Source: Georgenia wutianyii
Lineage (GTDB): Bacteria; Actinomycetota; Actinomycetes; Actinomycetales; Actinomycetaceae
Reading direction: 5' to 3'
Assembly (NCBI RefSeq): GCF_006349365.1
Contig: NZ_CP040899.1
Span: 2,480,001 to 2,544,000 of the forward strand
DNA: 64,000 nt
Part shown: positions 1-8,444 of the stretch, in pieces
How positions within the stretch are numbered: the first letter of the stretch is position 1
How the letters are laid out: every line of letters begins with the position of its first letter
Translations under genes and position numbers: made by a program
Notes under the pieces: model-generated
Database searches by the model: none
Told to the model about the DNA's origin: nothing
What the model saw: only the letters and a program-made list of their open reading frames with translations

Positions 1-982
1 GGACCCCGACCTCCCCGAGGTGCCGGCGACCCTCACGGGCGGCAACCACCCCTTCGAGGACCGTGACGACGTCCATGAGGTCTACCGCCGCTGGCGGCAG
101 GTCGCCGAGTCGTACGGCGAGGACCGCGTCCTCGTCGGGGAGGTGTGGCTGGAGGACCGGGACCGGCTCTCCCGGTACGTCGGCCCCGACGAGCTGCACA
201 CCGTCTTCGGTTTCGACGTCATGGCCGCCCCGTGGGAGCCGGCGGCGTTGCGGGCTGCGGTCGTGGAGACGCTGGGGACGCACGAGCGCCTGGGCGCACC
301 GCCGGCCTGGGTCCTCGGCAACCACGACGTCACCCGGCCCGCCACCCGGTACGGCCGCGAGAGCAGCGGGTTCGCCTACGCCGACAAGGCCTGGGGCATC
401 CCGACGGACGTCGAGCTGGGCCGGCGGCGCGCGCGGGCCATGGCCCTGCTCACGCTCGCGCTGCCGGGCTCCTGTTACATCTACCAGGGCGAGGAGCTCG
501 GCCTCGACGAGGTCGAGGACCTTCCCCGCGACCTCCTCCAGGACCCCATGTACGAGCGCTCCGGGGGCATCAATCCCGGCCGCGACGGCTGCCGGGTGCC
601 CCTTCCGTGGCGCGCCGACGCCCCCGGCCTGGGCTTCGCGCTCCCCTCGTCGGCCGCCGCGCCATGGCTGCCGCAGCCCGCGCGCTGGGCGAGCCTCGCC
701 GTCGACGCCCAGGAGCGCGACGCCGGCTCCACGCTCCGGCTCTACCGCCTCGCGCTCGCCCTGCGCCGCGACCTCTTCGACACGGCTGACCCCACGCTCG
801 TGTGGATGGACCTCGGCGAGGACGCCCTCGCCTTCCGCCGGGGGTCGGGAGCCGCGTGCGTCGTCAACCTCGGCGGGGCCGATCTCACCCTCCCCGAGGG
901 CGCCGACGTCGCGCTCACCAGCGCCACCGCCCCGGCAGGCCGCGTCGTCGCGCCGGGGGCCGCCGTGTGGCTACGACCCTGA
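1..982 (+). CDS. GH13 alpha-glucosidase, C-terminal part (5' end outside window)
   Basis: Cytoplasmic alpha-glucosidase or oligo-1,6-glucosidase of glycoside hydrolase family 13. The reading frame is open from base 2, so the N-terminal half of the barrel lies upstream of the window. Visible GH13 signatures are VGEVWL, which contains the acid/base Glu, and WVLGNHD, which contains the transition-state-stabilising Asp. PGSCYIYQGEELGL follows, as in the MalL/AglA group. The last ~80 residues form the usual C-terminal beta-domain. The gene lies 58 bases before the GH3 gene on the same strand and is probably the upstream member of that operon. Exact substrate (maltose, isomaltose or sucrose) cannot be read from this fragment. 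Confidence 0.9.
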   Translation, partial: DPDLPEVPATLTGGNHPFEDRDDVHEVYRRWRQVAESYGEDRVLVGEVWLEDRDRLSRYVGPDELHTVFGFDVMAAPWEPAALRAAVVETLGTHERLGAPPAWVLGNHDVTRPATRYGRESSGFAYADKAWGIPTDVELGRRRARAMALLTLALPGSCYIYQGEELGLDEVEDLPRDLLQDPMYERSGGINPGRDGCRVPLPWRADAPGLGFALPSSAAAPWLPQPARWASLAVDAQERDAGSTLRLYRLALALRRDLFDTADPTLVWMDLGEDALAFRRGSGAACVVNLGGADLTLPEGADVALTSATAPAGRVVAPGAAVWLRP

Positions 983-1040
983 CCCGCGCCGGGCGGCTCC
1001 GCCCCCGGCCGACCGACCACCCCTGCTGCCAAGGACATCG

Positions 1041-3881
1041 ATGACCGACCGGCACCTCGCCCCCTTCGACACCATCCACCAGGCTGACGCCCGACGGCTG
1101 TGCGCCGAGCTCACCCTCGAGGAGAAGCTCAGCCTGCTCCACCAGTTCTCCCCCGGCATAGAGCGGGTGGGACTGGCCCCCTTCCGGACCGGCACCGAGG
1201 CGGCGCACGGCGTGGCCTGGGAGGGCGAGGCGACCGTCTTCCCGCAGCCGGTGGGCCTCGCCGCCACCTGGGACCCGGCCCTGCTCGAGCGTGTCGGCGA
1301 AGCCGTCGGCAACGAGGTGCGGGACAAGCACGACGCCGACCCGTGGATCAGCCTCAACGTGTGGGCACCGGTGGTCAACCCGCTTCGCCACCCGCTGTGG
1401 GGTCGCAACGAGGAGGGGTTCTCGGAGGACCCGGTGCTCACCGGCGAGCTGGCCACCGCGTACGCGCGCGGGCTGCGCGGGCGGGACGCGACGTTCTGGC
1501 GCACCGTCCCCACGCTCAAGCACTACCTCGCCTACAACCTGGAGACCGACCGGTCGAGCCACAGCGCGAGCGTGCCGCCCCGGGTCCTGAACGACTACGA
1601 GGTGCGGGCCTACCGCGGGCCGGTCGAGGCAGGGGTGATCGGGGGCATCATGCCCTCCTACAACCTCGTCAACGGCCGGCCCACCCACGTGGACGGAGAC
1701 CTCCTCGACCTCGCCCGGTCCTGGTCCCCGTGGCCACTGTGCTTCTTCAGCGACGCGTTCGCGCCGAGCAACGTCTTCGGCAACCAGGCGTTCCACCCGG
1801 ACCCGCCCACCGCCTACGCCGCGATGCTCGAGGCCGGCATCGACTCCTTCACCGACCAGGACCGCGACAGCGCGACCGTCATCGGCTGGCTCCGGGACGC
1901 CGTCACCTCCGGCCTGGTGAGCGAGCAGCTCGTCGACCGCGCGGTCGAGCGGGTCCTCACCGTCCGCGCCCGCACCGGCGAGCTCGACGGGGACGCCGAC
2001 CCCTTCGGCCCCGCCCGGCGGACCCCCACCGACCCCGCCGCCCACGGACGGCTCGCCCGCCTGGCGGTCGCGCGCAGCGTCGTCGTGCTGGGCAACGACG
2101 GGATCCTCCCGCTGCGGGACCCGGCACGCGTCGCGGTGGTCGGGCCGCTCGCCGAGGAGGTCTTCCTCGACTGGTACTCCGGCGTCGCGCGCGAGCCCGT
2201 CTCCCTCGCCGACGCCGCCCGCGAACGCTACGGCGAGGACGCCGTCATGGTCGCCGACGGGGCCGACCACGTGGTCCTGCGGGCCGTCGACGCCGCCCAC
2301 CACGTCCGGCCCATCGGCAACCGGATGGTCGAGGGCCCCGGTCCGATCGAGGAGTGCGCGATCGCCGTGCAGGACTGGGGCCAGGGCATCGTCACCCTGC
2401 GCAACGCAGGCTCCCCGAAGCTGTGGACCTGCCCGGAGGACCGGATCGTGCGCACCGACGCCGTCCGGGTCACCAGCTACTGGGACCAGAGCTTCCTGCT
2501 GCACCGCCACGCGGACGGCACGTGGTCGGTCTTCTCCCGCGGTCGCAAGATGTGGCTGCGGCGCCGCGGCACGTCCGGCACGCTCGCTGCCGTCGCCGAG
2601 ACGCTCGACGAGGCCGACCGCTTCGTCATGACGACGGTGCGCTCCGGCGCGGAGCAGGTCCGGGCCGCCGCCGCCGACGCCGACGTGGTCGTCGTGGCCG
2701 TGGGCAACCAGCCCCTCACCGGCGCGCACGAGACCGCCGACCGGACCACCCTCGCGCTGCCGCCGGCGATGGGCGAGCTCGCCCGAGTGGCGCGGTCCGC
2801 CAACCCCCGGTGCGTGCTCACGCTCGTCTCCAGCTTCCCCTACTCGCTGGGGGACCTCGCGGACATGCCCGCTGTGGTGTGGTCCAGCCACGGCGGCCAG
2901 GCGCTCGGCCACGGGCTGTTCGACGTCCTCGCGGGCAGCGAGGAGCCCTACGGCCACCTCGCCCAGACCTGGTACGCCGACGACGAGGACCTGGCCCCGC
3001 TCGACGTCGCCGACGTCGAGGCCGTGGGCGCGACGTACTGGTACGGCGACACTCTCCCGCTCTACCCGTTCGGTCACGGCCTGAGCTACACGCGCGTCAC
3101 CTACCACTCGCTCGAGGTCGGTGCCTGGCCCGAGCCGGCCGGTTCGCTCTCCGTGCGGGTCGAGGTGGAGAACACCGGCGAGCGCCCGGTCGAGGAACTC
3201 GTCCAGCTGTACGTGCACGCGCCTGCCGACAAGGGCTACGGCCCGAAGCTGCGGCTGCACTCCCACGTCCGGGTCCCGCTCGCCCCGGGGCAGCGGGCGT
3301 ACGCCGACCTCGTCCTCGACACGGCCGAGCTGGCGTCCTGGAACGTCGGCGCCGCCGCACGGGTGACGCACCCCGGAACGTACGTCCTCGGCGTCGGTCC
3401 CTCCAGCGGGGACCTGCGACTCCGTGAGCTGCTGACCGTGCCCGGTGACGGGCCTGCCCCGCGTCCCGCGGGTGCTGTCGTCGACGCCACGACCTACGAC
3501 GACGCCCGCGGCGTCCGCACCGTCGAACGCGCCCGGGAGACTGGCCACGCCGTGACGCCGGAGCGGACCACCGCGCACCTGCGCTACGACGGCGTCGACC
3601 TCACCGGCGCCGGCGCCATCAGCGCGCTGGTCTCCAGCCCGGGCGCGCCGGGCCGGGTCACCCTGACCGTCCGGCAGGGCGAGCGGCGCTCGGCACTCGG
3701 CGTGCGCCCGGTCCCCGCCACCACGCGCTATGCGTGGACCGAGGTGACCTGGCACGTCCCTGAGGACATCACGGGCAGCTGCGACGTCGAGGTGACCCTC
3801 GCGGCCCCCGCCCAGCTGGCCGAGCTCCGCACCGGCGCCGCCCCGCACCGACCGAGCACGACGAGGAGTGACGGACGATGA
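1041..3881 (+). CDS. Glycoside hydrolase family 3 protein with an inserted beta-rich domain
   Basis: Exo-acting GH3 glycosidase of 946 residues (beta-glucosidase/xylosidase group), without a signal peptide and so probably intracellular. The ATG follows AAGGACATCG. Residues ~20-330 are the TIM barrel, with GRNEEGFSEDP, the KHYLAYN motif and LCFFSDAFAPS, where Asp238 fits the nucleophile position. A C-terminal alpha/beta sandwich domain follows, interrupted at about residues 418-530 by a Trp/Arg-rich stretch (VQDWGQGIVTLRN, KMWLRRRG) that looks like a beta-trefoil or fascin-like insert. An FN3-like domain (residues ~690-800) and an unassigned C-terminal ~120 residues come next. The stop overlaps the next start (ATGA). 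Substrate is not predictable; the neighbouring beta-mannosidase suggests beta-manno- or mixed beta-oligosaccharides. Confidence 0.88.
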   Translation: MTDRHLAPFDTIHQADARRLCAELTLEEKLSLLHQFSPGIERVGLAPFRTGTEAAHGVAWEGEATVFPQPVGLAATWDPALLERVGEAVGNEVRDKHDADPWISLNVWAPVVNPLRHPLWGRNEEGFSEDPVLTGELATAYARGLRGRDATFWRTVPTLKHYLAYNLETDRSSHSASVPPRVLNDYEVRAYRGPVEAGVIGGIMPSYNLVNGRPTHVDGDLLDLARSWSPWPLCFFSDAFAPSNVFGNQAFHPDPPTAYAAMLEAGIDSFTDQDRDSATVIGWLRDAVTSGLVSEQLVDRAVERVLTVRARTGELDGDADPFGPARRTPTDPAAHGRLARLAVARSVVVLGNDGILPLRDPARVAVVGPLAEEVFLDWYSGVAREPVSLADAARERYGEDAVMVADGADHVVLRAVDAAHHVRPIGNRMVEGPGPIEECAIAVQDWGQGIVTLRNAGSPKLWTCPEDRIVRTDAVRVTSYWDQSFLLHRHADGTWSVFSRGRKMWLRRRGTSGTLAAVAETLDEADRFVMTTVRSGAEQVRAAAADADVVVVAVGNQPLTGAHETADRTTLALPPAMGELARVARSANPRCVLTLVSSFPYSLGDLADMPAVVWSSHGGQALGHGLFDVLAGSEEPYGHLAQTWYADDEDLAPLDVADVEAVGATYWYGDTLPLYPFGHGLSYTRVTYHSLEVGAWPEPAGSLSVRVEVENTGERPVEELVQLYVHAPADKGYGPKLRLHSHVRVPLAPGQRAYADLVLDTAELASWNVGAAARVTHPGTYVLGVGPSSGDLRLRELLTVPGDGPAPRPAGAVVDATTYDDARGVRTVERARETGHAVTPERTTAHLRYDGVDLTGAGAISALVSSPGAPGRVTLTVRQGERRSALGVRPVPATTRYAWTEVTWHVPEDITGSCDVEVTLAAPAQLAELRTGAAPHRPSTTRSDGR

Positions 3882-6385
3882 GGACGAGCACCACCCTGCA
3901 CGACGGCTGGACCGTCGAGGCCACCGACGGCCCCGTCCCCGCCGACGTCGCGGGCCGCGCCGTGCCTGCGACCGTCCCCGGGAGCGCGCACACCGACCTG
4001 CTCGACGCCGGCCTGATCCCCGACCCCTACCTCGACGAGAACGAGGCGGCCCTGGCGTGGGCCCACCACACCACCTGGCGCTACCGGCGCGAGCTCGAGG
4101 CGCCGTCGGACGCCGAGCGCGTCGACCTGGTGTTCGAGGGCCTCGACACGCTCGCGACGATCACGCTCGACGGCGCCGTGATCGGCCGCACCGCCAACAT
4201 GCACCGCAGCCACCGGTTCGACCTCACCGACCGCCTCACCGGGTGCCACGAGCTGGTCGTGACGTTCGCCCCGGCGCTGGCGTTCGCCACCGCGGAGGAG
4301 GACCGGCTGGGCGAGCGCCCGCACGCCTTCGCCCACCCGTTCACCATGGTCCGCAAGATGGCGTGCAGCTTCGGTTGGGACTGGGGACCCGACCTGCAGA
4401 CCGCCGGGATGTGGCGGCCCGTCCGGCTCGAGCGCTGGAGCACCGCGCGCCTGGCCGAGGCGCGACCCGTCGTCGACCTCGCGGACGACGGCGAGGGCGT
4501 CGTCCGGGTCCACCTCGCCGTCGAGCGGACGGCAGGCGGCGCCGAGGTCCCGCTCACCGTCGAGGTGCGCCTCGCCACCGGTCAGCAGGCGCAGGCGCGC
4601 CTCGCTCCCGGTGAGGACCAGGCCGTCGTCGAGCTCCGGGTCCCGTCGGCGCCCGTGTGGTGGCCCGCTGGGCACGGCGACCAGCCGCTCGTCGACCTCG
4701 AGGTCGACCTGCGCGCCGAGGAGGTGATCGACACCGTGCGGCACCGGGTCGGCTTCCGCCACGTCGCCGTCGTCACCGAGCCCGACGAGCACGGCACGTC
4801 CTTCGTCCTCACGGTCAACGGGCGCCCCATCGAGGTCAGGGGCGTCAACTGGATCCCCGACGACCACTTCCTCACCCGGATGGACACCGGCCGCTACCGC
4901 GCCCGCATCGAGCAGGCCCGGGCGGCCAACATCAACCTCCTGCGCGTGTGGGGCGGCGGGGTGTACGAGTCCGACGAGTTCTACGCGCTGTGCGACGAGC
5001 TGGGGATGCTCGTCTGGCAGGACTTCCTGCTCGCGTGCGCTGCCTACCCCGAGGAGGAGCCGCTGCTCGGGGAGCTCACCGCCGAGGCGCGGGAGAACGT
5101 CGCCCGGCTGGCGCCCCACGCCAGCCTCGTCGTGTGGTGTGGCGGGAACGAGAACCTCTGGAGCCGCGTCGACTACTGGGAGGACAAGCTCCACGGACGC
5201 ACGTGGGGCGAGCGGTACTACACCGAGATCTTCCCGGGGACCGTCGCCGAGCTCTCCCCCGCCACCGCCTACATCGCTGGCAGTCCCTACAGTCCGGGCG
5301 CCGCGCTCGACGAGGTCCACCCCAACGACCCCGACCACGGCACCATGCACATCTGGGACGTGTGGAACGAGAAGGACTACACCGTCTACACCGACTACGT
5401 GCCACGGTTCAACGCGGAGTTCGGGTTCCAGGGGCCGCCGTCGTGGACCACCCTGCACCGCGCCGTCCACGACGAGGTGATGACCCCGACGTCGCCGGGC
5501 GTCCTGTCCCACCAGAAGGCGGGCGAGGGGCAGGAGAAGCTCGCCCGGGGCTGGGCGGGGCACTTCCCTGAGCCGCGCACGTTCGCGGACTGGCACTGGA
5601 CCACGCAGCTCAACCAGGCCCGCGCCGTCGCCTTCGGGATCGAGCACTTCCGCTCCTACTGGCCCCGCAACACCGGCTCGATCGTCTGGCAGCTCAACGA
5701 CTGCTGGCCGGTGACCTCCTGGGCGGCGATCGACTACGACGGTCACCTCAAGCCGCTGTGGTACGCCCTGCGGGCTTCCTACGCGGACCGGCTGCTCACC
5801 GTCCAGCCGCGCGACGGCCGCTCGACGCTCGCCGCGGTCAACGGCACCGACGTCCCGTGGGCGGGGCGCGCGCGCCTGAGCCGCGAGCGCTTCGACGGCA
5901 CCGTGACGTGGGAGGGCGAGGTCGACGTCGACGTCCCGGCACGGTCCACCGCCGTCCTCGACCTGCCGGCCGGCGCGGTGACGCCGGAGCAGCCCACCGG
6001 CGAGGTCCTCCTCGTCGAGCTCGACGGCGTCCGGGGGTGGCACTTCTTCGCCGAGGACGTCGACCTCGCGTACGCCCCCGCCCCGCTCGAGGTGCGGGCC
6101 GAGTCGCACCCCGACGGCGCGCTCGTCCACGTCACCGCGCTCAGCCTCGCGCGCGACGTCACGGTCCTCGCGGACCGCCTGGCGCCCGGCGCCGTCGCCG
6201 ACGACGCCCTGGTGACCCTGCGGTCCGGGGAGCAGGTGACCGTCACGGTGCGGGCGGGCGGCCCCGTGGAGGTCGAGGGCATGGACCTCGCCGAGGTCGT
6301 GCGGTGCGCCAACGACCTCACGTACGTGGTCGTCGACGAGGAGCCGGAGCCAGACGCGGTGGGCGCAGGCGGCGCGCCGTCATGA
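3878..6385 (+). CDS. GH2 beta-mannosidase
   Basis: Cytoplasmic beta-mannosidase of 835 residues, the usual family length, removing terminal beta-mannose from oligosaccharides. Domains in order are a galactose-binding-like beta-sandwich (1-180), an immunoglobulin-like domain (~190-300), a TIM barrel (~310-620) and C-terminal beta-domains. Diagnostic features are RGVNWIPDD and LLRVWGGGVYESDEFY, which separate beta-mannosidases from beta-galactosidases. VVWCGGNEN holds the acid/base Glu425, and FNAEFGFQ holds the nucleophile Glu514. It is coupled to the GH3 gene upstream and the TIM-barrel gene downstream by ATGA overlaps, so the three proteins are probably made in similar amounts. Confidence 0.93.
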   Translation: MRTSTTLHDGWTVEATDGPVPADVAGRAVPATVPGSAHTDLLDAGLIPDPYLDENEAALAWAHHTTWRYRRELEAPSDAERVDLVFEGLDTLATITLDGAVIGRTANMHRSHRFDLTDRLTGCHELVVTFAPALAFATAEEDRLGERPHAFAHPFTMVRKMACSFGWDWGPDLQTAGMWRPVRLERWSTARLAEARPVVDLADDGEGVVRVHLAVERTAGGAEVPLTVEVRLATGQQAQARLAPGEDQAVVELRVPSAPVWWPAGHGDQPLVDLEVDLRAEEVIDTVRHRVGFRHVAVVTEPDEHGTSFVLTVNGRPIEVRGVNWIPDDHFLTRMDTGRYRARIEQARAANINLLRVWGGGVYESDEFYALCDELGMLVWQDFLLACAAYPEEEPLLGELTAEARENVARLAPHASLVVWCGGNENLWSRVDYWEDKLHGRTWGERYYTEIFPGTVAELSPATAYIAGSPYSPGAALDEVHPNDPDHGTMHIWDVWNEKDYTVYTDYVPRFNAEFGFQGPPSWTTLHRAVHDEVMTPTSPGVLSHQKAGEGQEKLARGWAGHFPEPRTFADWHWTTQLNQARAVAFGIEHFRSYWPRNTGSIVWQLNDCWPVTSWAAIDYDGHLKPLWYALRASYADRLLTVQPRDGRSTLAAVNGTDVPWAGRARLSRERFDGTVTWEGEVDVDVPARSTAVLDLPAGAVTPEQPTGEVLLVELDGVRGWHFFAEDVDLAYAPAPLEVRAESHPDGALVHVTALSLARDVTVLADRLAPGAVADDALVTLRSGEQVTVTVRAGGPVEVEGMDLAEVVRCANDLTYVVVDEEPEPDAVGAGGAPS

Positions 6386-7176
6386 GCTCGTCACGCTTGG
6401 CGGTGTCCAGCCTGGGTGCGCCGGAGCTGGCGGTGGAGGACTTCCTCGCTCTCGCGTCGCGCCACGGCTGCGGCGCCGTCGAGCTCCGATGCGGGGACGA
6501 CCAGCCGGTGAGGGTGGCGCTCGAACCGGCGAACCGCAGCGCGCTGCGCGCGCGGCTCGCCGACCACGGGCTGGACCTGCTCGCCGTCGCCTCCTACGTG
6601 CGGGTGTGCGAACCGGGGCCGGAGGTCGCCAGCTCGCTGCTGCGGCACATCGAGCTCGCCAACGACCTCGGGGCGCACGGCGTGCGGGTCTTCCCCGGCG
6701 GGACGGACCAGCCGGCGGCCGAGGCGGACGCCCGGGCGGTCGAGCGTCTGGCCGAGGCGGCGCCGGCGGCGCGCGCGGCCGGCGTGCGCCTGCTCCTCGA
6801 GACACACGACAGCCACCCGCGTGGTGCGGACGTGGCCCGCGTCGTCGGGCCGGCCGCGGGGGACGGGGACGACATCGGCGTGGTCTGGGACCTCCTCCAC
6901 CCGTGGCGACATGGGGAGGACGTGGCGGAGACCGCCGCCGCGCTTGGCCCGTGGCTCGACTACGTCCAGGTCAAGGACGCCACGGGCCCACCCTCGGCGC
7001 CGGTCCCGGCGCTGACGGGGTCCGGTGACATGCCCCTGGCACTGATGGCGGACACCCTGGATGCGACGGGCTACACGGGGTGGGTCTCGCTGGAGTGGGA
7101 GCGGGCATGGCACCCGCAGGTGCCGCCGCTCGACCAGGCCCTGGCCGCCACCGTCCGGTGGTTGGCGGAGCGCTGA
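6382..7176 (+). CDS. Sugar phosphate isomerase/epimerase-like TIM-barrel protein
   Basis: A 264-residue AP-endonuclease-2/xylose-isomerase-like barrel. The conserved metal-site positions of this superfamily are visible: LLLETHDSHP (Glu and His), VVWDLLHPWRHGED (Asp, His), YVQVKDAT and the C-terminal WVSLEWER. Family members interconvert keto and aldo sugars, epimerise them, or dehydrate inosose-type polyols. As the last gene of the GH13-GH3-GH2 operon it plausibly acts on the released monosaccharide, but mannose-specific isomerase activity is only an inference. The start ATG overlaps the stop of the beta-mannosidase gene. Confidence 0.8.
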   Translation: MSSSRLAVSSLGAPELAVEDFLALASRHGCGAVELRCGDDQPVRVALEPANRSALRARLADHGLDLLAVASYVRVCEPGPEVASSLLRHIELANDLGAHGVRVFPGGTDQPAAEADARAVERLAEAAPAARAAGVRLLLETHDSHPRGADVARVVGPAAGDGDDIGVVWDLLHPWRHGEDVAETAAALGPWLDYVQVKDATGPPSAPVPALTGSGDMPLALMADTLDATGYTGWVSLEWERAWHPQVPPLDQALAATVRWLAER

Positions 7177-7202
7177 CCGGCCCCGACGCCGTCGTGCCGC
7201 CC

Positions 7203-7239
7203 ACCGTGCCTCGGAGCCGATCCGCTCGGACGGCACGGT
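7203..7239. terminator. Weak hairpin between convergent genes
   Basis: An 8-bp stem (ACCGTGCC/GGCACGGT) with a partly paired interior lies between the convergent sugar-isomerase and ABC ATPase genes. There is no U-run, as is usual in high-GC actinobacteria. A bidirectional terminator role is inferred from position only. Confidence 0.35.
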
Positions 7240-7249
7240 CGGAGACGGG

Positions 7250-7936
7250 CTAGAGGGCCGCGATGGCGGCAGCGCCGGCGGCGGGGTCGAGGGTGCGGAC
7301 GCCGTCGTCGTGGAGGAGGACGACGCTCGTGGCGACCCGCTCGACGACGACCGGGTCGTGGGAGGCGACGAGGACGGCGCCGCCGTCCTCCCGCTCCTCG
7401 ACGAGGAGCTCGGCGAGGCGGTTGCGCATCCCGGCGTCGAGCCGCTGCTCGGGCTCGTCGAGGACGAGGAGCGAGCGGGGCCGGACGAACGCCGCGGCGA
7501 GCAGGACGCGACGCCGCTGACCGGAGGAGAGCGCCGCGGGCAGCGCGTCGGCGCGGTCGGTGAGGCCGAACTCCTCGAGGAGGTCGGTGACGACGTCGCG
7601 GGCGTCCGGGACGCGGTGGCCGAGGGCGGTGAGGAGGAGGTGCTCGGTGACGGTGAGGGACGGGAAGAAGGCGTCGTCGCCGAGGACGCTGGCGACCGAC
7701 GCGCGCAGGTCACCGTCCCGCGGGTCCGGCTCCGCGCCGAGCAGACGGGTGCGTCCGGCCAGCGGCTCCTGGAGGCCGAGGACGGTGCGCAGGAAGGTCG
7801 ACTTGCCGGTGCCGTTCGCGCCGATGACGGCGACGGCCTCGCCGGGCGTGAGGTCGAGGTCGATCGGTGCACAGACCGGCTCGTCGTCGTAGCCGACACT
7901 CAGGGCGCGCACGGACAGCACGGTCTCCTCGGGCAT
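7250..7936 (-). CDS. Stand-alone ABC transporter ATP-binding protein
   Basis: ATPase subunit of 228 residues. The Walker A motif is GANGTGKST (~residues 38-46), the signature is LSSGQRRR and Walker B is LLVLDEP, followed by the switch His in ASHD. The Q-loop region is LGDDAFF, a variation on the usual pattern. No permease gene adjoins it; it is bounded by a convergent metabolic gene and a repeat array. The ATG lies 7 bases after TAGGGT with no Shine-Dalgarno sequence, consistent with a leaderless transcript. It may partner a permease elsewhere or act as a non-transport ABC protein; the substrate is unknown. Confidence 0.85.
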   Translation of the reverse strand: MPEETVLSVRALSVGYDDEPVCAPIDLDLTPGEAVAVIGANGTGKSTFLRTVLGLQEPLAGRTRLLGAEPDPRDGDLRASVASVLGDDAFFPSLTVTEHLLLTALGHRVPDARDVVTDLLEEFGLTDRADALPAALSSGQRRRVLLAAAFVRPRSLLVLDEPEQRLDAGMRNRLAELLVEEREDGGAVLVASHDPVVVERVATSVVLLHDDGVRTLDPAAGAAAIAAL

Positions 7937-8062
7937 GCGCACGACCCTACTGCCCACCGCTCGCGCCCTACCCCACCGACCCCACCGACCCCGCCCGGCC
8001 CCGCCGCGCCCCACCGCGCGGCCCCGCCGCGGCCCGCCCCGCCCCGCCCCGGCCCGCCCCGG

Positions 8063-8406
8063 CGACAGCCGAGTTCTGCGCGACAGCGGACTAACGGCCG
8101 ACAGCCGAGTTCTGCGCGACAGCGGACTTTGCCTGCAGAGTTCGCGCGGCAGCAGCGTTTGACTCGACACCTCGCGCATAACTCGGCGCTCGCCCAGAAC
8201 TCCGCTCTCGCGCGAAACTCCGCTCTCGCGCGAAACTCGGCCCTCGCCCAGAACTCCGCTCTCGCGCGAAACTCGGCTCTCGCGCGAAACTCCGCTCTCG
8301 CGCGAAACTCGGCTCTCGCGACAAACTCCGCTCTCGAGCGGAACTCGGCTCTCGCGACAAACTCCGCTGTCGAGCGGAACTCGGCTCTCGCGGGGAAGTC
8401 TGCTGT
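8063..8406. repeat. 18-bp repeat array 1 (direct block then inverted block)
   Basis: From 8063 to 8134 there are four 18-bp units of the type CGACAGCCGAGTTCTGCG. A 38-base degenerate spacer follows. From 8173 to 8406 there are 13 head-to-tail units of the type CGCGCGAAACTCCGCTCT, the same motif in the opposite orientation. Period is exactly 18 with no indels. In the right block the base after AACTC alternates C and G in nearly every successive unit, giving a 36-bp higher-order period. The array lies 38 bases beyond the recG stop and upstream of the ABC ATPase gene. There are no unique spacers, so it is not a CRISPR. Confidence 0.95.
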
Positions 8407-8444
8407 CGAGGGACGGGACGGGACGACGAGGGAGGCGGGACGGG

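Noticed and set aside
915..3848. A 977-codon open frame antisense to the GH3 gene, and similar long antisense frames over GH2, leuCD, recG, the ABC genes and the multicopper oxidase
   Set aside because: They mirror the codon pattern of clear genes on the other strand, have Ala/Arg/Gly/Asp-biased composition and no recognisable domain. Extreme GC content removes stop codons and creates such shadows.
8063..8406. CRISPR array
   Set aside because: Units are contiguous with no unique spacers, too short, occur in both orientations, and there are no cas genes.
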